64,000 nt of DNA from Mesorhabditis belari. Its lineage: Eukaryota > Nematoda > Chromadorea > Rhabditida > Rhabditidae. Below the pieces are notes generated by a model, which ran no database searches, was not told the origin of the DNA, and was given only the letters and a program-made list of their open reading frames with translations. The stretch lies in contig CAUEEP010000757.1 in the NCBI GenBank assembly GCA_958450365.1, positions 1,049,501 to 1,113,500 of the forward strand, in the 5' to 3' direction. The position numbers were made by a program, and so were the translations under genes. This document shows, in pieces, positions 24,021 through 34,617 of this stretch; position 1 is the first letter of the stretch, and each line of letters opens with the position of its first letter.

Positions 24021-24425
24021 TTGACTAACGACCACTCTGGTGGCTTCTCGTTGAAACCATTGCGACAACGAGTGGCCAGCGACGGAGTTGTTTATCTGTT
24101 ACAGGTCAGTATAACTGAATATCTTTTATATTTCTTAATTTCTTGTATATTTATCAAGTTTTAGGAAATTTTTGGCCTTGAGAACAAGGAACACAGTGGA
24201 AACAATGAGGATACAGGATTTGAGTGCATCATTTGTATGACAGAGGTGAGAAAAACTCATTCGTCTTTGTGCTCTTGCAAACGCATGCTTTCTAGTAAAC
24301 ATAATGGGTAATTTAATGGATAAAATAGCAAAATCTTATCGAGATTTTAGGTTCGAGACACCCTGATCCTCCCGTGTCGTCATCTCTGCATTTGTGCCGG
24401 TTGTGCGGAGAATTTAAGGTTTAAG
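24021..24425 (+). pseudogene. mahogunin-type RING E3 ligase fragment, copy 1
   Basis: Three exons, 24021-24104, 24165-24245 and 24351-24425, are spliced in frame: FSLKPLRQRVASDGVVYLLQ, then EIFGLENKEHSG ... FECIICMTE, then [25 protein letters not shown]. The C-x2-C ... C-x-H-x2-C-x2-C order and the [11 protein letters not shown] string match the mahogunin (MGRN1/RNF157) RING finger, which ubiquitinates client proteins. The last exon with the final C-x2-C pair is missing: the sequence jumps into a block that in unit 2 lies downstream of that exon. The N-terminal mahogunin domain is also absent. This is a remnant unless it splices elsewhere. Confidence 0.85.
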
Positions 24426-24964
24426 GTGAGACAAAGATATGGTCTCTAGTCTGTTAAAATGTTTTAAAATTGCATTAGACACAATCCTAAAAAAACGCTA
24501 AACTCAGATCCCAAAAGAGATAGGATCCTTGTCTCTTGATTTTCATGTCAGCTCACAAACATGTTAAGTGTTAAGCCAAATTTCATTCAAAAAATGGTCT
24601 ATCTTCTTTGAAACAATGTTGGCGGATGAAATTTGAAACTAACAAATGATTATTTTCTCTGTAATCGATAGATTGTAACCTGAAACGACTCTGAACATTT
24701 TGTCATTTTAATCTTTCCAAAATTCTCTTTAATCTTTTTCAATCTTTTCTTTCAAAATTTTCAGGCCAACGCTAAAGTTCTGATTTTGAAAATTTTGAAA
24801 ATATTGATTTTTAATGAAGAATTTCGGCTTTTTAGTCAAAATGCGTATGAAAACTTTCCAGAAAAGACTGAACCAGAAAAGACTTATCCAGGAAATTGTT
24901 CTTTGAAAGATTGAAGCATCAGCACGAATAAATTTCGTTACAATCTTTCTAAAAACAATGGCTT

Positions 24965-25215
24965 TGTGTTTACTCGAAATCCTGTTGGACCAAGAGTCTT
25001 CCAAATTCGTCTCACTTTGGTCAACTCGAGTTTTGAAAACAAGATTCTCACTGATTCTCCAGGAATTCAACCACTCAATATTTTTGAGAAGAACCCATTT
25101 CTTTACTATTCTCAAGGAAAATGGTGGACAAACGATTACAGCAAAGCCGGGGTAAAGTATTTTGTAAATTTTGTGGTTTTCGAAGCGGTCCTATTGAATG
25201 AACAATGTACATGAA
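24965..25215 (+). pseudogene. inverted piece of module A, unit 1
   Basis: Plus-strand copy of the second half of the protein A domain: VFQIRLTLVNSSFENKILTD, then EKNPFLYYSQGKWWTNDYSK and FVNFVVFEAVLLNEQCT, then a stop. It runs opposite to all module genes and has no short exon or start. The upstream 100 bases also match protein A's intron in reverse, so this is an inverted duplication. Confidence 0.85.
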
Positions 25216-25648
25216 TGAACAATGAACTATTTTGAGTTTTGGCGGCCGGGTCGGGTCAGCGAGTGGGGTCAAGCCAAAAATTTTTGCCGGGCGCCGACTC
25301 GACCCGGCGAAAATTTTGAGCTTGACCCGACCCGCCGACCCGATCCGCTAACATTGTTTCAAAGAAAATAGACCATTTTTGTTGTGTTTGTGTTGTGTTT
25401 GTGTTTGTGCATGTTTGTGAGCTAAACTTTGAAATGATTTCATTAAAATTTCCTTTTCATAGCAATACTTTATTCAACTTGGAACCCGTTGATACAATGA
25501 TCGGACAAAGAAAATCTTGAGCAAAAAGCGAAAAATCTTTGGCGGCTTAAACTAGTGAATTTCTAGTGCTACAAAATGCAAATCGGCAAAGGAAACAGCA
25601 CCAAAAAGTGTGAAAATTTGAAAATAAACAAGTAAATGATGGTGTTAC

Positions 25649-25795
25649 CAATATCTATCAGATCTAGCTGTGTGTTCAGCTCTTTGTCCATGTATATATC
25701 GATGTGTCTGAGCTGGTTCAGCTTGTAGGGAATGATCAGCAAAATCGGAATATCCATCCGGACTCCGATGTCCTCCACCCTCCAAAGCCATCCAC
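25649..25795 (-). CDS. lone exon of an unrecognised gene, unit 1 copy
   Basis: A 147-base open exon with good borders (TAG acceptor, GTAACA donor), phase 1 at both ends. It reads GGWLWRVEDIGVRMDIPILL, then IIPYKLNQLRHIDIYMDKEL. The same exon is intact in unit 3 (35730-35876) with a few changes and is cut short in unit 2 (near 31930-31970). No partner exons are found in the window. Probably a duplicated fragment of a gene elsewhere. Confidence 0.5.
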
Positions 25796-25867
25796 CTAAA
25801 AATGATCAAATCAACGACCAGGCAGACTACAATTAACTACTTGATTCAAAAGTTGGAACTAGGGTAG

Positions 25868-25932
25868 ATCAAAACTCGTGCGCCGCCGGGACTCGAACCC
25901 GTGACCTTTCGCTTAATGGGTAATTCTGTAAT
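25868..25932 (-). repeat. tRNA-derived repeat T, truncated copy at the unit 1/2 junction
   Basis: The minus strand reads AAAGGTCACGGGTTCGAGTC and continues CCGGCGGCGCACGAG, the 3' half of the tRNA-like repeat seen whole at 35959 and 39565. It is cut at the point where unit 2 begins, after GGGTAATT. Confidence 0.7.
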
Positions 25933-26154
25933 TCTGTAAGAGCTACTTTATGAAAGAAGTAAAAGAAGTGAAAAATCTACAAAAAAATGACTAACATTCT
26001 TCTTTCTTTTATGGGTGAATGGCTTTGTCAGTTTGTGACTAATTGTAAGTACAAAAAAAACGCCTAAGAAAGAGTTTATTGAGATTTTTGGTTAGTAAAA
26101 TTTTTAACCTAATTTTCCTAGTATTTGTCAAAGTACAGTGTTGCTTTCTTTTAC

Positions 26155-26550
26155 CTTGTAAGGCGTGTAACTTTCGCGAAGCACTCCACATCTTCAGCAT
26201 TAGCCCATGCACTACTTCACGAGGTAGCGGATCTCCAACCTCGAGCCATTCCGCTCTTTCCACTCCATCCCATGTACATTGTTCATTCAATGGTACCGCT
26301 TTGAAAACCACAAAATTTACAAAGTATTTTACTTCGTTGCTGTAATCCTTTGTCCACCATTTTCCCTGAGAATAGTAAAGAAATGGGTTCTTCTCACGAA
26401 TATTGAGTGGTTGAATTCCTGGGAAACCAGTGAGAATCTTCCTTTCAAAACACGAGTTGACCAAAATGAGACGAATTTGGAAGACTCTTGGTCTAACAGG
26501 ATTTTGGCAATAGTACATTTCGTAGTCTTTAAATCGATCAAGCTCCAACA
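26155..26550 (-). pseudogene. truncated copy of protein A, unit 2
   Basis: The domain exon is open (LDRFKDYEMYYCQN ... EKNPFLYYSQGKWWTKDYSN ... FVNFVVFKAVPLNEQCTWDG), but the short AYHVT exon upstream and the acidic last exon are absent because the duplication starts inside the gene. Best read as a fragment. Confidence 0.8.
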
Positions 26551-27172
26551 AGTGAACCTTCATATCATCATATCAAATCTCTAATTGCAAAAATTCTTAC
26601 TTCTTCATTTTTGGTGAAACTCTTTAGACTCACTAAATTCTTGAATGCTAAAAAGCCAATCTCTCAAGCATCAACTGTTTCTTTTTCAACGTGCTGTATA
26701 AAATGTTCAAAGCATAAAATATTTAGGTTTACGGTATCTACTAACGTATCTCCTATCTAGGATCAGCTTGGAATTTCTGTGTTTTCTATTTCTCAACGTT
26801 CCCCTCCTCAATGAAAGATTCACAACAATGTACAAAGTGCACGGATTTGAAATTTCACGAAAAAGTTCGTTGAATTCTCAAGATTTATCATAAATTTTCA
26901 GATTTGGTCCAGATCGGGCAATAAAAGCTATTTCATTGTGTGGATATTCGGTTTCTATGTGTGAAAGATGCCTTAACTTGGACAACAATTTACTTACTCA
27001 TCATAACATTTAAGAGACAAACGAATAAAAGAGAAAAAGAAAACTGAAACAAATGAATAGCAGTTATTGATTTCTTCAAATAGAAGCCCACGAGTTTCTA
27101 TTTTTAGTAATCCTTCAAATAGAACAGTTATTAGAGCGAGGGCCTTTATTAGAAGAAATTCAGTCATCAATT

Positions 27173-28540
27173 TCACCAAGCCTTCAAGACTTCATCCCAT
27201 GGTGAAATAGGGATTTCATTTAAGACCAAAAGATGCACATAAAATTCGGGTGTTTCTTCAGGTTCTGTATTATTTGCATACCATGTGCCATTTTTTAGGT
27301 AAAGATATTTGTTTTTCTTTTCCTTGAAGCGGAGTTCTTGGAGACCAGGTAAGTTTTTAATTTGATCGAATCCATTCCTATCATTAATCAGAAGAAGTTT
27401 CACATGCTTCGAATTTTTAATATTTTTATAATAAAACATTCGATAGTATTTGAAACAATCAAGGGGGTACTTTGACACGGTGATAATGCTCCTCTACTAC
27501 TCCGCTGTTTGGAAATGAACTTATGGCAGGAATTTGCTTATCGTACAAAGAAGAGCAGAAAAAAACACCTTTAAGCTTACCTAGGCCGGGGTTCATGCCT
27601 CCGTTTACATCATTCATTTGAAGTTCGTCCCATCGAGGAATTGGTTCCTGCAAAGTTTGTTGAAAGACATTAAAAACGTGATAACCTGCGATGATTGGTC
27701 AGTGACATGGTAAGCATATTCGGCATTAGACAGTTCGATTTCATCATCGCTTTCCATGTTCATGTCTTCCATCCAGGCGCCGAGTTCTTCGACGATTGCT
27801 TCTCTAAATGGCAATTGTTTTTAAACTTTCCAACTGTTTTCAAGTCTGCAATAATCAACTAAAACAAAAATTAAAAGCCTTTTAAGTATTTTTTTAACTC
27901 ACTTTCTTACGCGATCAATGATCAATGAAGTAATGAAGTCTGACGGAGATTTTGTCAAAATAACGACGTCCACTACATAATCAATTGTTGACATTTTGCG
28001 ATCATTTGTATACCATTTCTCATTTTCGTAATAGAGAAACGGATTTTTTTTTGCTTTTTTTCAGCTCTTTGATTCCATCCAATTCCTTTGATTTCATCAA
28101 ATTCTTTTTGTCTTCCTTTTTTACCAGAAAAATCTTGACGTTGAATGACTTCGGCTCTGGATAATAGTACATATCAAATTCGGTAAAGTTCTCAAGCGGA
28201 ACGAGTAGGCGAGCATAATCCAACCCCTCTGTACCATTGACCGGGTATTTACTGCCTTCTGGCAATCCATAGTTTTCAAGAGTTGTCGAGAAAGACATAT
28301 AATTTTTATGTCCAAGCAATTTTTCAACAAGAGTAGACTGGGTATGCCAGTTAAGTGGTTTTCGATTCATCAATATTGATTCAAGAACATCCTATAAACT
28401 TGAGATTAACTTTTTCGCAAAAATACAACTTGATATAGCTCTTCCGTAACACTGTAGGCGTATTCTGCCTCACGCATGGTACCTTCCCAATACGGTTGTT
28501 CCTTTATTTTATCTTTTGAGTTGCTGGCATTGACCGACAT
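27173..28540 (-). pseudogene. module-family protein B2, two modules, two frameshifts
   Basis: Exons as in B1: 28540-28430, 28391-27903, 27803-27686 and 27647-27173. Exon 1 is intact here (MSVNASN ... EAEYAYSVTEELYQ), and exon 3 reads SNAEYAYHVTDQSSQ. Exon 2 is one base too long, with an extra T in a T run near 28045-28055, which destroys the KNPFLYY motif. Exon 4 is one base too long, with an extra G in the G run near 27472, in the VPLD motif. The C-terminus is shorter than in B1 and B3. This is either a young pseudogene or a gene with two homopolymer errors in the assembly. Confidence 0.75.
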
Positions 28541-29938
28541 CCTAAACTTAAGAAAGGGACATAAAGATGTTAGATTTAAACGAAGAGGAATAAAATAAAA
28601 AGACAAGAGGAAGATAGACAAAAGATCTGCAAAGTGGTTTGGCAGAGTGCAAAGGGGTTCATGGAACTCTTTCGTTGGTTTGTAAAAGATCTGGACGTTT
28701 GCTGTGAAACGCGTGCTTGTATCGACATCAAGTATCGACCAACAAAAATTCGGTTATGTTGAAAAACGAAATAAATATAGCAACTTGTGTAACTCTAACT
28801 TTAGATAACTTTGAGTCTTATTAATATCTTTCTACTTCAATTGATAAAGGTTACTTGCGCAAATTTTATTTCAAACTTGTTATATTAAATTTTTAGGCTA
28901 GCCCAAGTCAAGTCCAAAGTCCAAAGCCAGTTAAAGAAGCTTATTCTGAAGCTTATTAGCCTTTCTCCATTTTTCTCATCGAATTATTGACTACGCATTT
29001 GACTAACATCGGCGACAAGATCAGAAATATCCTTTAAAGATTCGAATTCAGAGATGTCGTGCTTTATTTTGAATTTTCCTATTTCATTTAAACTAGTCCA
29101 TTATAATTTTCTCTCAACGATGGGCAAGTGGGTTAAATTTCAGTGGATTAACAAGAACCGAATTTTCCAAGTACAAAAATTCATCAACGATAAGCTACAA
29201 GAAGTGATCCAGAATTGCTTTTAGGCATTTATGAAGAGCTTAACTGACTTTGTCTATTTGTCTGAGCTATTGTCTATTTTGAGGCAATGAATCGGTTACT
29301 AGAACTCCCATCTTTCACAAAGAAAAGGATTTCCTTGAAAGTATAAGAAGCATTGGTATGGCAAATTGATTCAATGAAATATTGACAAATGTTAATATTA
29401 CGGCAATATTTATGAAAGTAATAATAGTTAATAATTATTATGTTGTCAGGGTGGTCTTTTTCTCTAGAGATGTCAGGGTCACTGGATCCGTTAAGATCCT
29501 CGCCGTAGTTTGCCCCTGCCCCCAGTTATAAAAAGTGGATTCGTAAAGAAAATGCGAAAAATCCGTGACCCAGGTTGGGTTTCGCAAAAAAAGCAAAAGA
29601 AAAAATACTAAAAGTATTTGTTTGTTAAAATATTATGAATTGAAAGTAGTCGGGATTTCAAAATGAAAAAAAGACGTTCATGGCTGGGTTCCGGGAGAGT
29701 TTTGGGGAGTATTTATAAGGCTTGTGAAGGGGCGGAGTTTTTCTTTTTCCCTTTTTACCAAAAAGAGCTGTTTACTTCTCTTTCAAAAACAAAAAACGAT
29801 TGTGAAAGGCGTTTTCTTATTGCTTTTTTCATTTGAAAAGTAAGAAGAGAGAAGAGAAAAGCGCGGTAATACGTAAATATACGTATATAATATAGTATTT
29901 AAATATAGAAATCTATTAATCTAAATTTCTATTTCTAG

Positions 29939-30734
29939 TTGACTAACGACCACTCTGGTGGCTTCTCGTTGAAACCATTGCGACAACGAGTGGCCAGCGA
30001 CGGAGTTGTTTATCTGTTACAGGTCAGTATAACTGAATATCTTTTATATTTCTTAATTTCTTGTATATTTATCAAGTTTTAGGAAATTTTTGGCCTTGAG
30101 AACAAGGAACACAGTGGAAACAATGAGGATACAGGATTTGAGTGCATCATTTGTATGACAGAGGTGAGAAAAACTCATTCGTCTTTGTGCTCTTGCAAAC
30201 GCATGCTTTCTTGTAAATGTAATGGGTATTTTAATGGGTAAAATAGCAAAATCTTATCGAGATTTTAGGTTCGAGACACCCTGATCCTGCATTTGTGCCG
30301 GTTGTGCGGAGAATTTAAGGTTTAAGGTAAGACAAAGATATGGTCTCTAGTCTGTTAAAATGTTTTAAAATTGCATTAGACGCAATCCTAAAAGGATGCT
30401 AAACTGAGATCCCAAAAGAGATAGGGTTCTTGTCTCTTGATTTCCATGAAATTTAATGATTCAGTTAAGCTTTATTTTATACCATTCTTAACCCCGAAGT
30501 TTTCTCTTTAAAACTATATAAAAAGTTAATAATATTTGGTATCATTTAAAAATCTGGTGTCTTCCTTAAAACTATAAAAGTTAATATTAATATTATCTCT
30601 AAAGTGAATTAATTATTTAGTTAAACAACTGCCCAATTTGTCGTTCTCCTTTCCGAGCACTCTTGACGGTGAAAGCGTTGCGCCAAGCCGGACAACGAAC
30701 CGATTCACATAGCAGGACACAACCAAGGTACTAA
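29939..30734 (+). pseudogene. mahogunin-type RING E3 ligase fragment, copy 2
   Basis: Exons at 29939-30022, 30083-30163, 30269-30326 and 30621-30734. The last exon supplies LNNCPICRSPFRALLTVKAL, the final C-x2-C of the RING, and ends at TAA. The third exon is 58 bases against 75 in copy 1: 17 bases are lost between GATCCT and GCATTTG. The loss shifts the frame and removes the C and H of the PCRHLC string. So this copy keeps the end of the RING but lost its middle, the reverse of copy 1. Confidence 0.85.
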
Positions 30735-31199
30735 CTCAGATCCCAAAAGAGATAGGATCCTTGTCTCTTGATTTTGATGTCAGCCGACAAACATGTTAAG
30801 TGTTAAGCCAAATTTCATTCAAAAAATGGTCTATCTTCTTTGAAACAATGTTAGCGGATGAAATTTGAAACTAACAAATGATTATTTTCTCTGTAATCGA
30901 TAGATTGTAACCTGAAACGACTCTGAACATTTTGTCATTTTAATCTTTCCAAAATTCTCTTTAATCTTTTTAAATCTTTTCTTTCAAAATTTTCAGGCCA
31001 ACGCTAAAGTTTTGATTTTGAAAATTTTGAAAATATTGATTTTTAATGAAGAATTTCGGCTTTTTAGTCAAAATGCGTATGAAAACTTTCCAGAAAAGAC
31101 TGAACCAGAAAAGACTTATCCAGGAAATTGTTCTTTGAAAGCTTGAAGCATCAGCACGAATAAATTTCGTTGCAATCTTTCTAAAAACAATGGCTTTGT

Positions 31200-31446
31200 G
31201 TTTACTCGAAATCCTGTTAGACCAAGAGTCTTCTAAATTCGTCTCACTTTGGTCAACTCGAGTTTTGAAAACAAGATTCTCACCGATTCTCCAGGAATTC
31301 AACCACTCAATATTTTTGAGAAGAACCCATTTCTTTACTATTCTCAAGGAAAATGGTGGACAAACGATTACAGCAAAGCCAAAGAAGAATATTTTGTAAA
31401 TTTTGTGGTTTTCGAAGCGGTCCTATTGAATGAACAATGTACATGA
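31200..31446 (+). pseudogene. inverted piece of module A, unit 2
   Basis: Same as 24965-25215: VNSSFENKILTDSPGIQPLN, then EKNPFLYYSQGKWWTNDYSK, then FVNFVVFEAVLLNEQCT. A GC-rich block of inverted repeats (GGCCGGGTCGGGTCAGCGAG and its partner) follows in both units. Confidence 0.85.
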
Positions 31447-32600
31447 ATGAACAATGAACTATTTTGAGTTTTGGCGGCCGGGTCGGGTCAGCGAGTGGGG
31501 TCAAGCCAAAAAATTTTGCCGGGCGCCGACTCGACCCGGCGAAAATTTTGAGCTTGACCCGACCCACCGACCCGATCCGCCAACATTGTTTCAAAGAAAA
31601 TGGACCATTTTTTGAATGAAATTTGGCTTAACACTTAAAATGTTTGTGAGTTGAACTTTGAAATGATTTTCGTTAAAATTTCCTTTTCATAGCAATACTT
31701 TATTCAACTTGGAACCCGTTGATACAATGATCGGACAAAGAAATCATCATACAATGATCATAATACAATGATCGGACAAAGAAAATCTTGAGCAAAAAGC
31801 AAAAAAATCTTTGGTGACTTAAACTAGTGAATTTCTAGTGCTACAAAATGCAAATCGGCAAAGGAAACAGCACCAAATAGTGTGAAAATTTGAAAATAAA
31901 CAAGTAAATGATGGTGCTACCAATATCTATCAGATCTAGCTGTGTATTCAGCCCTATGTCCATGTATATGTTACGTCCGAATCTGAGGAGACGTCCATCT
32001 CCGATCCGGACGTCCGAATCTGAGGAGATTCTTATTTCTCTATTTTTGGTGAAACTCTTTAGACTCACTAAATTCTTGAATGCTAAAAAGCCCAGCTCTT
32101 AAGCATCAACTGTGGAATAGAATGTTCAAAGGATAAAATATTTAGGCTTGCGGTATCTACTAACGTATCTCCAATCTAGGATCAGCTTGGAATTTCTATG
32201 TTTTCTATTTCTCAACGTTCCCCTCCTCAATGAAAGATTCACAACAATGTGCAAAGTGCACGGATTTGAAATTTCACGAAAAAGTTCGTTGAATTCTCAA
32301 GATTTATCATAAATTTTCAGATTTGGTCCAGATCGGGCAATAAAAGCTATTTCATTGTGTGGATATTCGGTTTCTATGTGTGAAAGATGCCTTAACTTGG
32401 ACAACAATTTACTTACTCATCATAACATTTAAAAGACAAACGAATAAAAGAGAAAAAGAAAACTGAAACAAATGAATAGCAGTTATTGATTTCTTCAAAT
32501 AGAAGCCCCCGAGTTTCTATTTTTAGTAATCCTTCAAATAGAACAGTTATTAGAGCGAGGGCCTTTATTAGAAGAAATTCAGTCATCAATTTCACCTTTT

Positions 32601-34067
32601 TCAGGGGTTTTTGATAATCTTCTTGACTGTATCCCAGTCGTAGCCCTCTTTTGGTCCTAAATGCAATCCCTCTGGAAGAGGGGTTGCATTTAAGATTACT
32701 CCTCCGTCAAATTTTGTATCATTTGCGTACCATGTACCATTTTTTAGGTAAAGATATTGGTTTTTCTCTTCCTTGAAGCGGAGTTCTTGGAGACCAGGTA
32801 AGTTTTTAATTTGATCGAATCCTTCCCTATCATTAATGAGAAGAAGTTTCTTCACATCCGTCGCATACTTTCCAGATGCAGTATTTTTATAATAAAACAT
32901 TCGATAGTATTTGAAACGATCAAGGGGTACTTTGAGCCGATGATATTCCTCCCCCTCTTTTCCTTCGCTTGGATATGGACTCTTTGTAGGAAGTTTCGTA
33001 TTGTACAAAGAAGAACAGAAAAAAACACATTGAATATGACCTAGGCCGGGGTTCATCTCGTTGTTTACAGGACGCAGTTCAAGTTCCTTCCATTTAGGCT
33101 TTGGTCCCTGCAAAGTTTGTTGAAAGTCATTAAAAACGTGATAACCTGATCTGATGCGTTAGTGACATGGTAAGCATATTCGGCCTTAGAGATTTTGTTT
33201 TTATCAACCTTTTCAAAGTTCAATTTTTCTTTCAGTTCTTCGACGAGTTTTTCGATGTTCTTCGACGATTCTCTAAATGGCAATTGTTTTCAAACTTGCA
33301 AACTGTTTTCAAGTCTGCAATAATCAACTAAAACAAAAATTCAAAGCCTTTGAAAGTATTTTTTAACTCACTTTCTTACGCGATCAATAATCAATGAAGT
33401 AATGAAGTCTGACGGAGAATCTGTCAAAATAACGATGTCCACTACATAATCATAACCAATCAACGACATTTTTCGATCATTTGTATACCATTTCTGATTT
33501 TCGTAATAGAGAAACGGATTTTTTTGCTTTTATCCAGCTCTTTGATTCCATCGAATTCTTTGTGTCTTCATTTTCTACCAGAAAAATCTTGACGTTGAAT
33601 GACTTCGGCTCTGGATAATAGTACATATCAAATTCGGTAAAGTTCTCAAGCGGAACGAGTAGGCGAGCATAATCCAACCCCTCTGTACCATTGACCGGGT
33701 ATTTACTGCCTTCTGGCAATCCATAGTTTTCAAGAGTTGTCGAGAAAGATATGTAATTTTTATGTTTAAGCAATTCTTCAACACGACTAGACTGGGTATG
33801 CCAGCTAAGTGGGTTCATCAGAGTAGATAGGGTATGCCAGTTAAGGGGGTTCATCAGAGTCGACAGGGTATGCCAGTTAAGTGGGTTTAGATTCTTCAAC
33901 ATTGATTCATCAACATCCTATAAACTTGAGATTAACTTTTTTCGCAAAAATACAACTTGATATAGCTTTTTCGTAACACTGTAGGCGTATTCTGCCTCAC
34001 GCATGGTACCTTCCCAATACGGTTGTCTCATTATTTTTTCTTTTAAATTGCTGGCATTGACCGACAT
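32601..34067 (-). CDS. module-family protein B3, two modules, second module intact
   Basis: Exons on the minus strand: 34067-33957, 33917-33372, 33272-33146 and 33107-32601. Exon 1 reads EAEYAYSVTKKLYQ, exon 3 SKAEYAYHVTNASDQ, and exon 4 YHRLKVPLDRFKYYRMFYYK ... YLYLKNGTWYANDTK, ending at the same site as B1. Exon 2 opens with three tandem copies of a 12-residue unit (MNPLNWHTLSTL) from a 36-bp coding repeat, and later loses frame near 33520, where the A run before KNPFLYY is one base shorter than in B1. It also lacks a stretch of about 18 bases there. Exons 3-4 remain open. Function unknown. Confidence 0.7.
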
Positions 34068-34418
34068 TCTAAACTTAAGAAAGGGACATAAAGATGTTAG
34101 ATTTAAACGAAGAGGAATAAAATAAAAATACATGAGGAAGATAGGCAAAAGATCTGCAAAAGTGGTTTGGCAGAGTGCAAAGGCGTTCATGGAACTCTTT
34201 TCGTTTGTTTGTAGAGGATTTAGACGTTTGCTGTGAAACGCGTGCTTGATAAAAGTATTGACTAACAAACATTCGGTTATGTTGAAATACGAAATAAATA
34301 TAGCAACTTGTGCAACTCTAACTTTAGACAACTTTGAGTCTTTTTAATATTTTTCGAATTCAATTGATAAAGGTTACTTGCGCAAATTTCATTTCAAACT
34401 TGCTCTATTAAATTTTTG

Positions 34419-34617
34419 TGTCAATGGAAAAGTTGTAGAGAATCAAAAATCAAGCTTATATCCAAATTTTCAGAATGATTCAAAAACTGGTTTTCAAGAA
34501 ATGCGAAATTTAGAAATTTTCACAAAACTTGCATTTTAAGCGAAACTACTAGGTGTATCTTTTTGAAAATTTGGCTATAAGCCTAATTTTTAATTCTCTA
34601 CAACTTTTCTATTGACA
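34419..34617. mobile_element. 199-bp foldback MITE
   Basis: The ends read TGTCAATGGAAAAGTTGTAG and, inverted, TGTCAATAGAAAAGTTGTAG, and continue to match for about 50 bases. It is inserted exactly where unit 3 stops matching units 1 and 2. Confidence 0.8.

Larger units (their letters stand above)
18711..25932. repeat. tandem segmental duplication, unit 1
   Basis: Homology to unit 2 begins at AAGAGCTACTTTATGAAAG (18711 and 25937). Unit 1 carries protein A (from its second intron), about 1.1 kb of sequence lacking in unit 2 (19400-20500), the two-module gene at 21119-22624, the RING fragment, an inverted module piece and a lone exon at 25649-25795. Confidence 0.85.
25937..31975. repeat. tandem segmental duplication, unit 2
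   Basis: About 6 kb matching unit 1 in order and orientation. It differs by lack of the 19400-20500 block, a retained RING last exon (30621-30734), a 17-base deletion in the RING, and a truncated lone exon at its right end, where the sequence breaks off into an unrelated CGTCCGAATCTGAGGAGA duplication (31977-32032). Confidence 0.85.
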
